Shown: piece by piece, positions 1 through 8,139 of the stretch
Numbering within the stretch: the first letter of the stretch is position 1
How the letters are laid out: every line of letters begins with the position of its first letter
Assembly: GCF_000313755.1 (NCBI RefSeq)
Contig: NZ_AMZB01000115.1
Span: 1-64,000, forward strand
DNA length: 64,000 nucleotides
Reading direction: 5' to 3'
From: Pseudomonas nitroreducens TX1
GTDB lineage: Bacteria > Pseudomonadota > Gammaproteobacteria > Pseudomonadales > Pseudomonadaceae
Position numbers and translations under genes: made by a program
Notes under the pieces: generated by a model
Seen by the model: the letters and a program-made list of their open reading frames with translations, nothing else
Told to the model about the DNA's origin: nothing
Databases searched by the model: none

Positions 1-15
1 CCGGCTCGGATAGCT

Positions 16-62
16 CCCTCTCCCTTCGGAGCGGGGCGCGTAGCCAGGGCGGGGGGAGAGGG
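16..62. repeat. Imperfect hairpin with CCCTCTCCC/GGGAGAGGG arms
   Basis: The arms CCCTCTCCC (16-24) and GGGAGAGGG (54-62) are exact inverted copies around a G-rich centre. This kind of intergenic hairpin is common in Pseudomonas genomes. No gene is visible in bases 1-287, which otherwise hold the REP copies that follow. Confidence 0.5.
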
Positions 63-85
63 CGTGCCTCGGCACGGTGTTTCAG

Positions 86-217
86 GTAGGAGCGAGCTCT
101 GTCGGCGAGGTGTCACCGGCAAGTTCGGAGCTGCCGGAAATCGATCGCGGACGGAGTCCGCTCCTACGGTGCTGGATGCTTGGGCGCTGTCTGGTAGGAG
201 CGAGCTTGCTCGCCAAG
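86..217. repeat. Cluster of three REP elements (BIME-like)
   Basis: Three copies of a GTAGGAGCG-starting palindromic unit are present. Two are direct (86-110 and 194-217) and one is inverted (144-167, ending CTCCTAC). Direct plus inverted copies in one gap form the mosaic arrangement typical of Pseudomonas REP sequences. They lie just beyond the 3' end of the AraC-type gene and may act as transcription or mRNA-stability boundaries. Confidence 0.75.
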
Positions 218-287
218 CGGGCCGAGTACCTAGGGCGAATAACGCCCCCAGCGTTATCCGCCGCTGCGGCGGATAACCCGTTCCCGG

Positions 288-1286
288 TTATGCGCCCTGC
301 GCAGGCACCGGCAGGCTCTTGCGCAGGTCCGCAGGACTCATGCCGTAGGCCCTCTGGAAGTACTGGCAGAAGCGCCCGACGTTGCTGAAGCCCAGGGCCA
401 GGGAAATCTCGCTGACCGACTGCGCGCTGTCCTGCTGCAGGGCGTCATAGGCGCGCTGCAGGCGCACTTCGCGCTGATAGGCGACGATGGAGCTGCCGAC
501 GAAACGACGAAAGCCGTCCTGCAACGCGCGCAGGCTGACATGGCTCAGCTCGGCCAGGTCGCTGCCGCTGACCATCGCCTCGGGATGCTCCTGGATGTAT
601 TCCATGGCCAGTTTCACGTGGCGGGGTGCGATCTGTGGAGCTGGCCGCCTCAATGCAGCGCTGTAGTTGTGCGGCCAGATGTCCAGTACCGCGTCGACCA
701 GCATCTCCTGCAGGCGCGCCGGCATCAGCGCGCTGGAATGGATCAGCAGGTCGAACTCGTTGCCGGTCGCCATGGCGACAATCGCCTTGATGCCCTGGTA
801 GGCCTCGTTGCCCAGGTCCACCCGTGGCTGGAAACGCACCTTGTGGGTGATCGGCCGGCCCAGCAGCATGGCCAGGCGGCGGGCGAACAGCGAGCGGCGC
901 ACCGACAGGCCGTGGTGGGCATGGCCGTCGATGAAGCCCACCGAGCGCACCTGGGTCTTCTCCATGGCCAGGCCGACGTTGGGCAGGCCGACACTGTCGC
1001 TGCACTGATTGAAGACGACGCGCCCGGCGCTGGGGAAGATGAAGGTGATCTCGTCTTCCAGGTCCGGCATTTCGGCCAGCAGGTCGCCGCGAAAGCTCAG
1101 GCGGCGAAAGCTGACGCCTTCGTAGCGGCCGTAGACTCCGCCGATGGCAATGGGCTTTTCGGGACGCGGCATCCCCGCGTAGAGGTTGCCGAACATGCGC
1201 GTGTACAGCTCGCCGAAATCGTCGGCGCTCATGTTCTCCGAGCGGATCAGGAACTGCTTGCGGGCGGGGGTGGTGTCTGCCGTCAT
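288..1286 (-). CDS. AraC-family transcriptional regulator
   Basis: A 332-aa cytoplasmic regulator. The last ~100 residues form the AraC/XylS double helix-turn-helix: a first helix pair around the LAELSHVSLRAL segment, then the SEISLALGFSNVGRFCQYF segment and a terminal GMSPADLRKS, a close match to the family signature. The N-terminal ~200 residues resemble the cupin-like effector domain (AraC_binding_2) of XylS/BenR-type activators, but no effector can be named. The ATG at 1286 gives full family length; an in-frame ATG at 1232 is an alternative. It lies downstream of the GFA gene in the same orientation with a 59-bp gap, so they may be co-transcribed. REP elements follow its stop. Confidence 0.85.
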   Translation of the reverse strand: MTADTTPARKQFLIRSENMSADDFGELYTRMFGNLYAGMPRPEKPIAIGGVYGRYEGVSFRRLSFRGDLLAEMPDLEDEITFIFPSAGRVVFNQCSDSVGLPNVGLAMEKTQVRSVGFIDGHAHHGLSVRRSLFARRLAMLLGRPITHKVRFQPRVDLGNEAYQGIKAIVAMATGNEFDLLIHSSALMPARLQEMLVDAVLDIWPHNYSAALRRPAPQIAPRHVKLAMEYIQEHPEAMVSGSDLAELSHVSLRALQDGFRRFVGSSIVAYQREVRLQRAYDALQQDSAQSVSEISLALGFSNVGRFCQYFQRAYGMSPADLRKSLPVPAQGA

Positions 1287-1345
1287 GGTCCGTCTTCTGG
1301 CTGCGCCGGTCGGCGAAGATGGACGAGCACCTTAGCCGGCAAGGG

Positions 1346-1864
1346 TTACAACTGCGTGTCGGGGCAGCTCGTCCATGCGTTACCGTCCACGCCCAGGCGC
1401 TGGTGCCACTGGGCGATGGACTCCGACGGGTAGTCGTCGAATTGCAGGTCGTGCGGGCCGGCCTGCACCTCGACCCAGCTGGCCTTCGAGCGGAGCAGCA
1501 GGTGTGTGTGCTCGGGGGGAACCGGCAAGGGCGTGTCGATGGCCGAGGCGAATGGGTGGATCAGCTCCGGCCAGCGTGAATCGTAGAGCCACAGTCCGCT
1601 GCCGCACTGGCTGCAGAAGTGCCGTTCGGCGCCACTGGTGCGGGTACGCTGGCCTGCCTCGCGGATCTTCGCGTGGTAGATGCTGATGTGCTTGCGTCCG
1701 CGCACCCTGAGGCTGGCGGCGTCGCCGCCGAGGTTGATCGCATAGCCACCCCCGCCCTGGGTCTTGCGGCAGATCGAGCAGTAGCAGCGCTGGTAGGGGT
1801 AGGGATGAGCACTGTGCAGGCTGAAGTGCACGGCGCCGCAGTGGCAGGAACCTTCGAGCAGCAT
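1346..1864 (-). CDS. GFA-family (glutathione-dependent formaldehyde-activating-like) zinc protein
   Basis: A 172-aa protein with the zinc-ligand pattern of the GFA/CENP-V fold: SCHCGA near the N-terminus, CYCSICRK at about residues 28-35, and FCSQCGS at about 83-89. Family members bind structural and catalytic-type zinc, and most Pseudomonas copies have no proven substrate. The glutathione-formaldehyde function of the namesake should not be assumed. It is divergent from the LysR gene at 1995, and bases 1865-1994 would hold both promoters. LysR control is possible but only inferred from this arrangement. Confidence 0.8.
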   Translation of the reverse strand: MLLEGSCHCGAVHFSLHSAHPYPYQRCYCSICRKTQGGGGYAINLGGDAASLRVRGRKHISIYHAKIREAGQRTRTSGAERHFCSQCGSGLWLYDSRWPELIHPFASAIDTPLPVPPEHTHLLLRSKASWVEVQAGPHDLQFDDYPSESIAQWHQRLGVDGNAWTSCPDTQL

Positions 1865-1994
1865 GGCTTCTCTCCATCGGGCTTACCTGGGCAAGGACTC
1901 GCGGGGGCGCTGGGAATTCCATCGGATCGCACCGGCGGGACTGGCGGTGCCCCGTGAAGTAGACTAGCCGTCCGCCCAGCGCCGGACTCTGCCC

Positions 1995-2894
1995 ATGCTC
2001 AGGAATTTCACCGACCTCGATCTGCGCCTGCTGCGCATCTTCGCTTCCGTGGTGAAGTGCGGCGGCTTCACCGCGGCGCAGGCCGAGCTGAACATGAGCC
2101 AGTCGAACATCAGCATGCACATCGGCAGCCTGGAGAAACGCCTGGGCTATCGCCTGTGCGAGCGTGGCAAGGGCGGCTTCCGCCTGACCGCAAAGGGACA
2201 GCGGATACTCGAAGCCTCGCAGGCGATGTTCGACGCCATCGGCCTGTTCCGCGACCAGGCTCAGGCACTCTCCGGCCAATTGGTCGGCGAGCTGTACCTG
2301 GGCCTGGCGGACAACGTCACGACCCTGCCGCAGGCGCGCTTCGACGAGACCCTGGCGGCCTTCCACGCCCGTGAGCAGGACGTGCAACTGAACCTCTACG
2401 TGAACTCGCCCACCGAACTTGAGCTGGCGGTCATCGACGGCCAGCTGGATCTGGCGATCTCCTACTTCAGCCGCACCCGGCCTACGCTGGATTACCTGCC
2501 GCTGTACGCCGAGGAGATCGGCGTATTCTGCGGCGAGCGCCACCCGCTGTTCACGGCGCGCAAGCCGACGCTCAAGCAGATCGCCGAGTACAACTGGGTG
2601 CGCCATGGCTTCCTGCCGGCGGACCAGGAGCTGCCGTTCCGCCCCGAACGCAGCAGCGCCACCGCCCACCACATGGAGGCGGTGGCGCATTCGGTGCTGG
2701 CCGGTACGCACCTGGGCTACCTGCCGACCCACTATGCGAACATCTGGGTCGAGCGCGGTCGAATGAAGCCGTTGCTACCGGAAAAGCTCTGCTACGAGGT
2801 GACCCACAGCATGATCACCTACGCCGGTCGGCCCCGCAGCGAGGCCGCCCGCGCCTTCATCGAAGACCTGCTGAGCGTGCACGGTCTCGGCTAG
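1995..2894 (+). CDS. LysR-family transcriptional regulator
   Basis: A 299-aa regulator with an N-terminal winged HTH (about residues 8-65: FTAAQAELNMSQSNISMHI, then a recognition helix and ERGKGGFRLT wing) and a C-terminal periplasmic-binding-like effector domain. The length is standard. It is divergent from the GFA gene and convergent, with only 3 bp between stops, with the iron alcohol dehydrogenase. Either neighbour could be its target. The divergent GFA gene is the conventional guess; the effector is unknown. Confidence 0.87.
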   Translation: MLRNFTDLDLRLLRIFASVVKCGGFTAAQAELNMSQSNISMHIGSLEKRLGYRLCERGKGGFRLTAKGQRILEASQAMFDAIGLFRDQAQALSGQLVGELYLGLADNVTTLPQARFDETLAAFHAREQDVQLNLYVNSPTELELAVIDGQLDLAISYFSRTRPTLDYLPLYAEEIGVFCGERHPLFTARKPTLKQIAEYNWVRHGFLPADQELPFRPERSSATAHHMEAVAHSVLAGTHLGYLPTHYANIWVERGRMKPLLPEKLCYEVTHSMITYAGRPRSEAARAFIEDLLSVHGLG

Positions 2895-2897
2895 TCC

Positions 2898-4079
2898 TCA
2901 GGCGAGCACGCCGTTGACGGCATTGAGGTAGATGCGCGAGTAGTCCTCGGCCTGAAGCGGCAGGGCGTTGGTCTCGGAGGAGGAGATGTCTGCCACCGCC
3001 TGTTCACCGACCCATTGCGCATCTTCGCCAGTGAGGCCCAGCTCCTTGAGCGTGTGGGGAATGCCCACCGCCGAACGCAGCTCCAGCACCCAGCCGAGCA
3101 GACCCTCGAAACTGGCTTCCGGCAGTTCCAGGTAGCGCGCCAGACGCGTGGCGTCCGCTTCGATGGCCGGACGATTGGCCACCAGCAGATAGGGCAGCAG
3201 TACCGCATTGAGCAAGCCGTGGTGCTTGTGGTGCTTCGCACCCAGCGGGTGGGCCAGCGCGTGCACGCCGCCGAGTCCTTTCTGGAACGCCACTGCGGCG
3301 CTGGCCGAGGCCACCAGCATGCCTTCGCGGGCGGCCAGGTCGGTGCCGTTGTGCACGGCGCGCTGCAGGTGCTCCTTCACCAGGCGTACGCCTTCGAGGG
3401 CGACGCCGGCGGACATGGGGTGGTAGAGCGGCGAGAACAGCGATTCCAGGTGGTGGGTCAGGGCGTCCATGCCCGTGGCTGCGGTGAGCGACTTCGGCAG
3501 GCCAACGGTCAGCGCCGGGTCGAGGATCACCGAACGGGCCAGCAACTCGCGATGGCCGACGACGATCTTGATACCGCGCGTGCTATCGGTCAGCACGGCT
3601 TCGCGGCCCAGTTCGGAGCCGGTGCCGGCCGTGGTGGGAATGGCGATCAGTGGCGGCAGGTCGAGGGCCGGGTGATCGCCCAGGGTCGGGTAGCGTTCGA
3701 TCAGCTGCGACCATTCGAAGTGGTGCAGGCCCTCGGCGTCGCGGCTGAGCAGGGCGATGCCCTTGGCGGCGTCCAGTGCGCTGCCGCCGCCCAGGGCGAT
3801 CAGCGAGTCATGGCCGCCCTCTGCCAGGGACAGGGCGCCGCGGGTGACTTCTTCCAGTGCGGGGTTGCTGGAGAAAGCGTGGAACAGCGCGTAGTCGATA
3901 CCCGCGGCTTCCAGGCGGCGTCGCACTTCATGCAGCGGCGGCAGTTCGAGCATGCCGGGGTCGGTGACCAGCAGCGGCTTGCGCATCCCGGCAAGGCGGC
4001 AGCGTTCGGCCAGTTGGTCGAGCGCACCCACGCCGCAGAGGATTTCCGTGGGGTAGTTCCAGTAGTTCAGGGTGGACAT
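2898..4079 (-). CDS. Iron-containing alcohol dehydrogenase
   Basis: A 393-aa group III (Fe-type) NAD(P)-dependent alcohol dehydrogenase. Visible signatures are the nucleotide-binding LGGGSALDAAKGIA at about residues 96-109 and the metal-binding region HALAHPLGAKHHKHHG at about residues 274-289, with the conserved histidines. It should interconvert an alcohol and aldehyde; the substrate is not evident. It follows the APC permease gene on the same strand after 103 bp. A two-gene uptake and oxidation unit for an amino-alcohol or amino-acid-derived substrate is plausible but inferred. It ends 3 bp from the convergent LysR gene. Confidence 0.85.
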   Translation of the reverse strand: MSTLNYWNYPTEILCGVGALDQLAERCRLAGMRKPLLVTDPGMLELPPLHEVRRRLEAAGIDYALFHAFSSNPALEEVTRGALSLAEGGHDSLIALGGGSALDAAKGIALLSRDAEGLHHFEWSQLIERYPTLGDHPALDLPPLIAIPTTAGTGSELGREAVLTDSTRGIKIVVGHRELLARSVILDPALTVGLPKSLTAATGMDALTHHLESLFSPLYHPMSAGVALEGVRLVKEHLQRAVHNGTDLAAREGMLVASASAAVAFQKGLGGVHALAHPLGAKHHKHHGLLNAVLLPYLLVANRPAIEADATRLARYLELPEASFEGLLGWVLELRSAVGIPHTLKELGLTGEDAQWVGEQAVADISSSETNALPLQAEDYSRIYLNAVNGVLA

Positions 4080-4182
4080 GACAAGCTCCGGATTTCAGGC
4101 ATGACCTGTCCGTACCGGCTTTGCGGGGCCAGCAGGGCAGGGCGTGGGAACAGAGGCGCCGGCCAATGCCGGCGCCGATGGG

Positions 4183-5676
4183 TCAGCCGGCGCGGCCGGC
4201 GAAGCTCAGGCTGGTGGCGAGGCGGCGGTGCGGTTTGGCGATGAACAGGTAGGCCAGGCCGAACAGGGCGAGCACGGAGAACACCACGATCACCGCCCAG
4301 ACCTGGAACCAGGGCGCGCCGGGCGGGGCGAGCATTTCCCGCGGCCAGGCCACGTTGATCGCCTCGAACACCAGCCAGACCACCGCGATGACGTTGACCA
4401 GCAGGCCCTTGCGGCCAAGCTTCAGCGCGCCCTTGTCCGGGTTCCAGCGCCCCGTCAGGCGGGCGTACAGCGCGCTGGCGGCGACGATCAGGAAGACGAA
4501 GAAGAAGCCGCCGCTGCCAAAGGCGATCAGCGTGCCGACCGCAGTGGCGTTCAGCCCCAGCGCGAGGCCCAGGCTGGCCAGCAGGGTGCTGCAGACCATC
4601 GCCGCCATCGGCACCTTGCGCGTGTCCACGCGGCGCAGCAGGGCAGAGCCGGGGAGGATTTCATCGCGGGCCATGCCGAATATCGCGCGGCCGATGTAGG
4701 TCTGCACCGAGACGACGCAGGCGACGAAGGCCACCAGCACGATGGCCACGAAGGGTTGCTCGGCCCAGGCGCCGAAGGCATCCACCACCGCGGGGGTCAC
4801 CGGGTCGATGATCTGCCCGCTGACCACGGCGGCCGGGTCCTTGTACGACAGGGTGACGGCGAAGGCGGTGAGCATCACGGTCAGCCCGACCACCAGCATC
4901 GAGCGCAGGATGGCGCGCGGCGTGGAGACGCGGGCGTCGGTGGTTTCCTCGGAAATCTGCGAGCAGGCGTCGAAGCCGAGGAAGGCCCAGCCCCCCACCG
5001 CCAGCGCGGTAAGGAAGCCGCTCCAGTAGGACCCGCCGGATGCCTCCAGTGCGCCAAGGCTGCTGAACAGCATCTCGACGGAGTGGTTGCGGAAGAACAG
5101 CAGCAACAGCACGCCGATGCCGATGGAGGCGATGGCCTCGGCGAAGATGCCGGCGTTGACGAAGTACTTCAGCGGGTTGATGCCCAGCAGGTTCACCCCC
5201 AGCCCGAGGGCCAGTAGCGCTGCGCCGCAGAGCACCTGGGCGTTGGCCGATGGCGGCTCGCCGGCCACCAGCAGGCCGAGCCAGAAGCCGCCCAGGTAGG
5301 CAACGGTGGTCAGCGAGGCGAGGGCGGAGGCCAGGTAGAGGAAACCGGTGAACCAGGCCGCGCGGTCGCCGATCAGCCGCCGCACCCACTGGTAGCAGCC
5401 GCCGGCCAGGGGAAACTGCGAGGACAGCTCGGCATACACCAGCGCCACGCTCAGCTGCAGTAGCAGGCACAGCGGCACGACCCACACCCAGGACGGCCCG
5501 ACGCTCATGGCGCCCAGGGACATCACCGAGTAGATGCCCACGACCGGGGATATGGTGGCAAAGCCGACGGAGAACGAGGACCACAGGTTCAGCCCGCGGT
5601 CCAGCTCCTGGCGGTAGCCGTGGCTGGCGAGCAGGCTTTCATCGCCGTTGGCGGTGGAGCTGCGAAGGTCAGACAT
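4183..5676 (-). CDS. APC-family amino acid/amine permease
   Basis: A 497-aa inner-membrane protein with about 12 hydrophobic segments. The N-terminal SFSVGFATISPVVGIYSV and the YAELSSQFPLAGGCYQWV segments are typical of amino acid-polyamine-organocation transporters of the GABA/choline-like subfamily. It probably imports an amino acid or amine by proton symport. It is the first gene of a likely two-gene unit with the iron alcohol dehydrogenase. The upstream gap (5677-6049) is shared with the divergent adaptor gene. Substrate unknown. Confidence 0.83.
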   Translation of the reverse strand: MSDLRSSTANGDESLLASHGYRQELDRGLNLWSSFSVGFATISPVVGIYSVMSLGAMSVGPSWVWVVPLCLLLQLSVALVYAELSSQFPLAGGCYQWVRRLIGDRAAWFTGFLYLASALASLTTVAYLGGFWLGLLVAGEPPSANAQVLCGAALLALGLGVNLLGINPLKYFVNAGIFAEAIASIGIGVLLLLFFRNHSVEMLFSSLGALEASGGSYWSGFLTALAVGGWAFLGFDACSQISEETTDARVSTPRAILRSMLVVGLTVMLTAFAVTLSYKDPAAVVSGQIIDPVTPAVVDAFGAWAEQPFVAIVLVAFVACVVSVQTYIGRAIFGMARDEILPGSALLRRVDTRKVPMAAMVCSTLLASLGLALGLNATAVGTLIAFGSGGFFFVFLIVAASALYARLTGRWNPDKGALKLGRKGLLVNVIAVVWLVFEAINVAWPREMLAPPGAPWFQVWAVIVVFSVLALFGLAYLFIAKPHRRLATSLSFAGRAG

Positions 5677-6049
5677 GCCGGCCTCCGATATTCAGGGATA
5701 AGGGGGATTCACGGCCAGGCATGAGCGGGCGAAGGCGCATGGGAGATCCTCGGGGCAGTTGGAGTTGTTATCGAGAACCCGCGTCTCTTTAGGACGGCTG
5801 AGTAGCTGGCGCTGTCAATACAGCACGTGGCCAGATTAGGGGGCTGCCGCATCAGGAAAAATTCATATTTGATTGGGCTGACATCAGCCATGGCTGATGT
5901 TTATCGGGCCGCTGCCGGATGGATGTCAGGGCGGGCGGTGGATTGCCCATGGCGCCGGCGCCAATAAATACTGGCAGAATGCTCTATGGATATTTCCTAC
6001 CGCCCATGGCTCACATAGACTCGCGCTTCGTGATTCGGGAGAGCGAAGG
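5677..6049. other. Divergent intergenic region, no gene supported
   Basis: This 373-bp gap separates the APC permease from the secretion-type operon. It is visibly more AT-rich than its surroundings and holds a perfect 20-bp palindrome at 5881-5900. A short reading frame here (5709-5891, minus) has no recognisable product and overlaps the palindrome. I treat the region as promoter and regulatory DNA. Confidence 0.55.
5881..5900. promoter_or_regulatory. Perfect 20-bp palindrome, candidate operator
   Basis: ACATCAGCCATGGCTGATGT is fully self-complementary with no spacer. It is not followed by a T-run, so a terminator is unlikely. It lies 149 bp upstream of the adaptor gene start and about 200 bp upstream of the permease start, where a dimeric regulator could act on either. 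The regulator is unknown. Confidence 0.45.
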
Positions 6050-6826
6050 ATGCGCAGACAAGTGCAGTGGGGATTCTGGAGTTTGCTGGCCTTGGCTGGC
6101 AGCGCGCAGGCGGCCGAACCCGTGCCCGATCCGTTGTTGCCGGTCGCCACCGGCGAGGCTGGCAGCAGCCGGGACATCCGCGGCGTGCTGCATGCCCGCG
6201 ATCAGGCGATGCTGTCCAGCGAGCTGGCGGGGCGGATTCTCGAGATGCCGTTTGCCGAGGGGCAGCCTTTCAAGAAGGGCGATGTCCTGGTGCGCTTCGA
6301 CTGCTCCGCCTACCAGGCCCAGCTCAACGCTGCCCAGGCGGGTGTGCGCGCCGCGTCTGAGGAGCTCTCCCATAACCGTCAGTTGGCTGCGCTCAATTCC
6401 GTGGGGCGCTACGAAGTGGCCCTGGCCGAGGCCAGGCAGGCCGAAGCGCAGGCCCAGGCCCAGGTTTATCAGGTGCAGGTTCGCCGCTGCGGTGTGCAGG
6501 CGCCCTACGATGGCCAGGTGGTGCAGCGCAAGGCGCAACCCTTCGAAAGCGTGGCCAGCGGCGCTCCCCTGCTGGAGATCGTCGACAACCGCAGCCTGGA
6601 AATCCGCCTGCTGGTGCCTTCGCGCTGGTTGTCCAGGCTCAGGCCGGGGGAGCACTTCAGCTTTACCCCGGACGAAACCGGCCAGCCGCTGCAGGTCGAA
6701 GTCAAGCGCCTGGGCGCGCGTATCGATGAGGCCAGCCAGACCCTGCTGCTGATCGCCAGCGTACCGCCCACCGCGGGCCTGGTTGCCGGGATGAGCGGCA
6801 CCGCGCAGTTCGCGGAGCGCCCATGA
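6050..6826 (+). CDS. Periplasmic adaptor (HlyD/RND membrane-fusion type) subunit
   Basis: A 258-aa exported protein. The ATG at 6050 is chosen because it starts a clear signal peptide (MRRQVQWGFWSLLALAGSAQA, cleaved near residue 21); upstream in-frame starts would bury it. After it come a lipoyl/barrel-sandwich half (LSSELAGRILEMPFAEGQPF), a short alpha hairpin, and the second half with APYDGQVVQRKAQPFESVASG, then a beta-barrel domain. This is the order of membrane-fusion proteins but shorter than the usual 350-400 aa. It overlaps the next gene by 4 bp (ATGA), so the three genes are translationally coupled. No inner-membrane pump or TolC-like channel is adjacent. Confidence 0.8.
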   Translation: MRRQVQWGFWSLLALAGSAQAAEPVPDPLLPVATGEAGSSRDIRGVLHARDQAMLSSELAGRILEMPFAEGQPFKKGDVLVRFDCSAYQAQLNAAQAGVRAASEELSHNRQLAALNSVGRYEVALAEARQAEAQAQAQVYQVQVRRCGVQAPYDGQVVQRKAQPFESVASGAPLLEIVDNRSLEIRLLVPSRWLSRLRPGEHFSFTPDETGQPLQVEVKRLGARIDEASQTLLLIASVPPTAGLVAGMSGTAQFAERP

Positions 6827-8139
6827 ACGCATCGGTCGGCGGCGCCGAGCGGGTCTTCGCGCTGTTCCTCGGGCTGGAGCGCCAGGCGCGCCTGGCTGCC
6901 AGTGCCGAGCAACTGGCCTTCGCCATGGTTAACGACGGCCAGGCCTTGTTCGGCTTCCATCATGCCGCCCTGCTGATCGCCGGCAAGGCGCGTGCGCTCA
7001 CCGGAGTCAGTGTGGTCGAGCCGAACGCGCCGTTCGTGGCGTTCGTCGAGCGCGCCTGCGGACAACTGCAGGCCAGCGGTTCGCATACTGCGCCGGGCAT
7101 GGTCGAGCCCGAGGTGCTGGATGCCGCGTGCCGGAGCGACTGGCAGGCATTGTCAGTTGCCCAGGCCTATTGGCTGCCCTTGAAGACTCGCGCCGGTGAA
7201 GTCTTCGGTGGGCTCTGGATCGCCCGCGAGCAGCGCTTCAGCGAAGCGGAACAGGCCCTGCTGAGCCAGCTTGGCGATACCTATGCCCATGCCTGGCTTG
7301 CCCTGCAGCCGGGCAAGCCCTGGCGCCTGCGCTGGCCGAGGAAGAAGCTGCTGATGTTCGCCGGTGCGCTTTGCCTGCTGCTGCTGTTGCCGGTGCGCCA
7401 GTCCGTGCTGGCTCCGGCGGAAGTCGTACCGCAGGGTGGGCGGGTCGTCGCCGCTCCGCTGGATGGCGTCATCGCCGAGTTTCTGGTCAAGCCCAACCAG
7501 CCGGTGCTCGCCGGCGACCTGCTGGTGCGCTTCGAAGCCACCAGCCTCAAGGCCCAGGTCGACGTCGCCGAGCGCGCCCTGGGCGTCGCCGAAGCCGAAT
7601 TGAAGTCGAGCACGCAACGAGCCTTCACCGACGCGGAATCGAGCGCGCGCATCGACCTGCTGGCCGCCCGTGTCGAACAGAAGAACGCGGAGTTGGAATA
7701 CGCCCGGCAACTGCTCGCGCGCAGCGAGGTGCGCGCCGAGCGAGCCGGCATCGCGGTATTCGCCGATGCCGAGCGCTGGACGGGCCGGCCGGTGCAGACC
7801 GGCGAGCGATTGATGCAGATTGCCGACCCGGCGCAGGCCGAGCTGCGCATCGAGCTGCCAGTCGGCGACGCGATTGCCTTGCAGCCCGGCGCCGAGGTGG
7901 CACTGTTCCTCGACAGCGATCCGCTGAACCGTTACGACGCTCGTCTCGAACGCTCCGCCTACGAGGCCCAGCCCACCGCAGCCGGACAACTGGGCTACCG
8001 CCTGGACGCCAGCTTCATCGATGCCGTGCCGCGTATCGGTCTGCGCGGTACCGCCAAGCTCTCGGGTGACCGAGCGCCCCTGGCCTATTACCTGATGCGG
8101 CGGCCGCTGGCGGCAATGCGTCAGAGGCTCGGCTTCTGA
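6823..8139 (+). CDS. GAF-like domain fused to HlyD-type membrane-fusion protein
   Basis: A 438-aa protein with an unusual build. Residues 1 to about 160 look like a soluble GAF-type sensor domain (LEVL/FGFHHAALLIAG, WLPLKTRAGEVFGGLWIARE, then an EAEQALLSQLGDTYAHAW helix). A single membrane segment at about 178-190 follows. Residues from about 200 on are a HlyD-like adaptor with a split lipoyl domain (VVAAPLDGVIAEFLVKPNQP), a coiled-coil hairpin (about 245-300) and a beta-barrel. The topology puts the GAF part in the cytoplasm and the adaptor in the periplasm. It overlaps both neighbours, by 4 bp and 1 bp. The GAF assignment rests on pattern only. Confidence 0.75.
   Translation: MNASVGGAERVFALFLGLERQARLAASAEQLAFAMVNDGQALFGFHHAALLIAGKARALTGVSVVEPNAPFVAFVERACGQLQASGSHTAPGMVEPEVLDAACRSDWQALSVAQAYWLPLKTRAGEVFGGLWIAREQRFSEAEQALLSQLGDTYAHAWLALQPGKPWRLRWPRKKLLMFAGALCLLLLLPVRQSVLAPAEVVPQGGRVVAAPLDGVIAEFLVKPNQPVLAGDLLVRFEATSLKAQVDVAERALGVAEAELKSSTQRAFTDAESSARIDLLAARVEQKNAELEYARQLLARSEVRAERAGIAVFADAERWTGRPVQTGERLMQIADPAQAELRIELPVGDAIALQPGAEVALFLDSDPLNRYDARLERSAYEAQPTAAGQLGYRLDASFIDAVPRIGLRGTAKLSGDRAPLAYYLMRRPLAAMRQRLGF

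Noticed and set aside
1380-2732. 450-codon minus-strand frame across the GFA and LysR genes
   Set aside because: It crosses two well-supported genes in other frames and has no recognisable domain.
4144-5217. Long open frame opposite the APC permease gene
   Set aside because: It is antisense to a clear membrane transporter, has low-complexity Gly/His/Gln-rich translation typical of GC-rich shadow frames, and shows no domain.
5709-5891. Small minus-strand ORF in the gap before the adaptor operon
   Set aside because: No homology is recognised, and it starts inside the 20-bp palindrome; regulatory DNA is the simpler reading.
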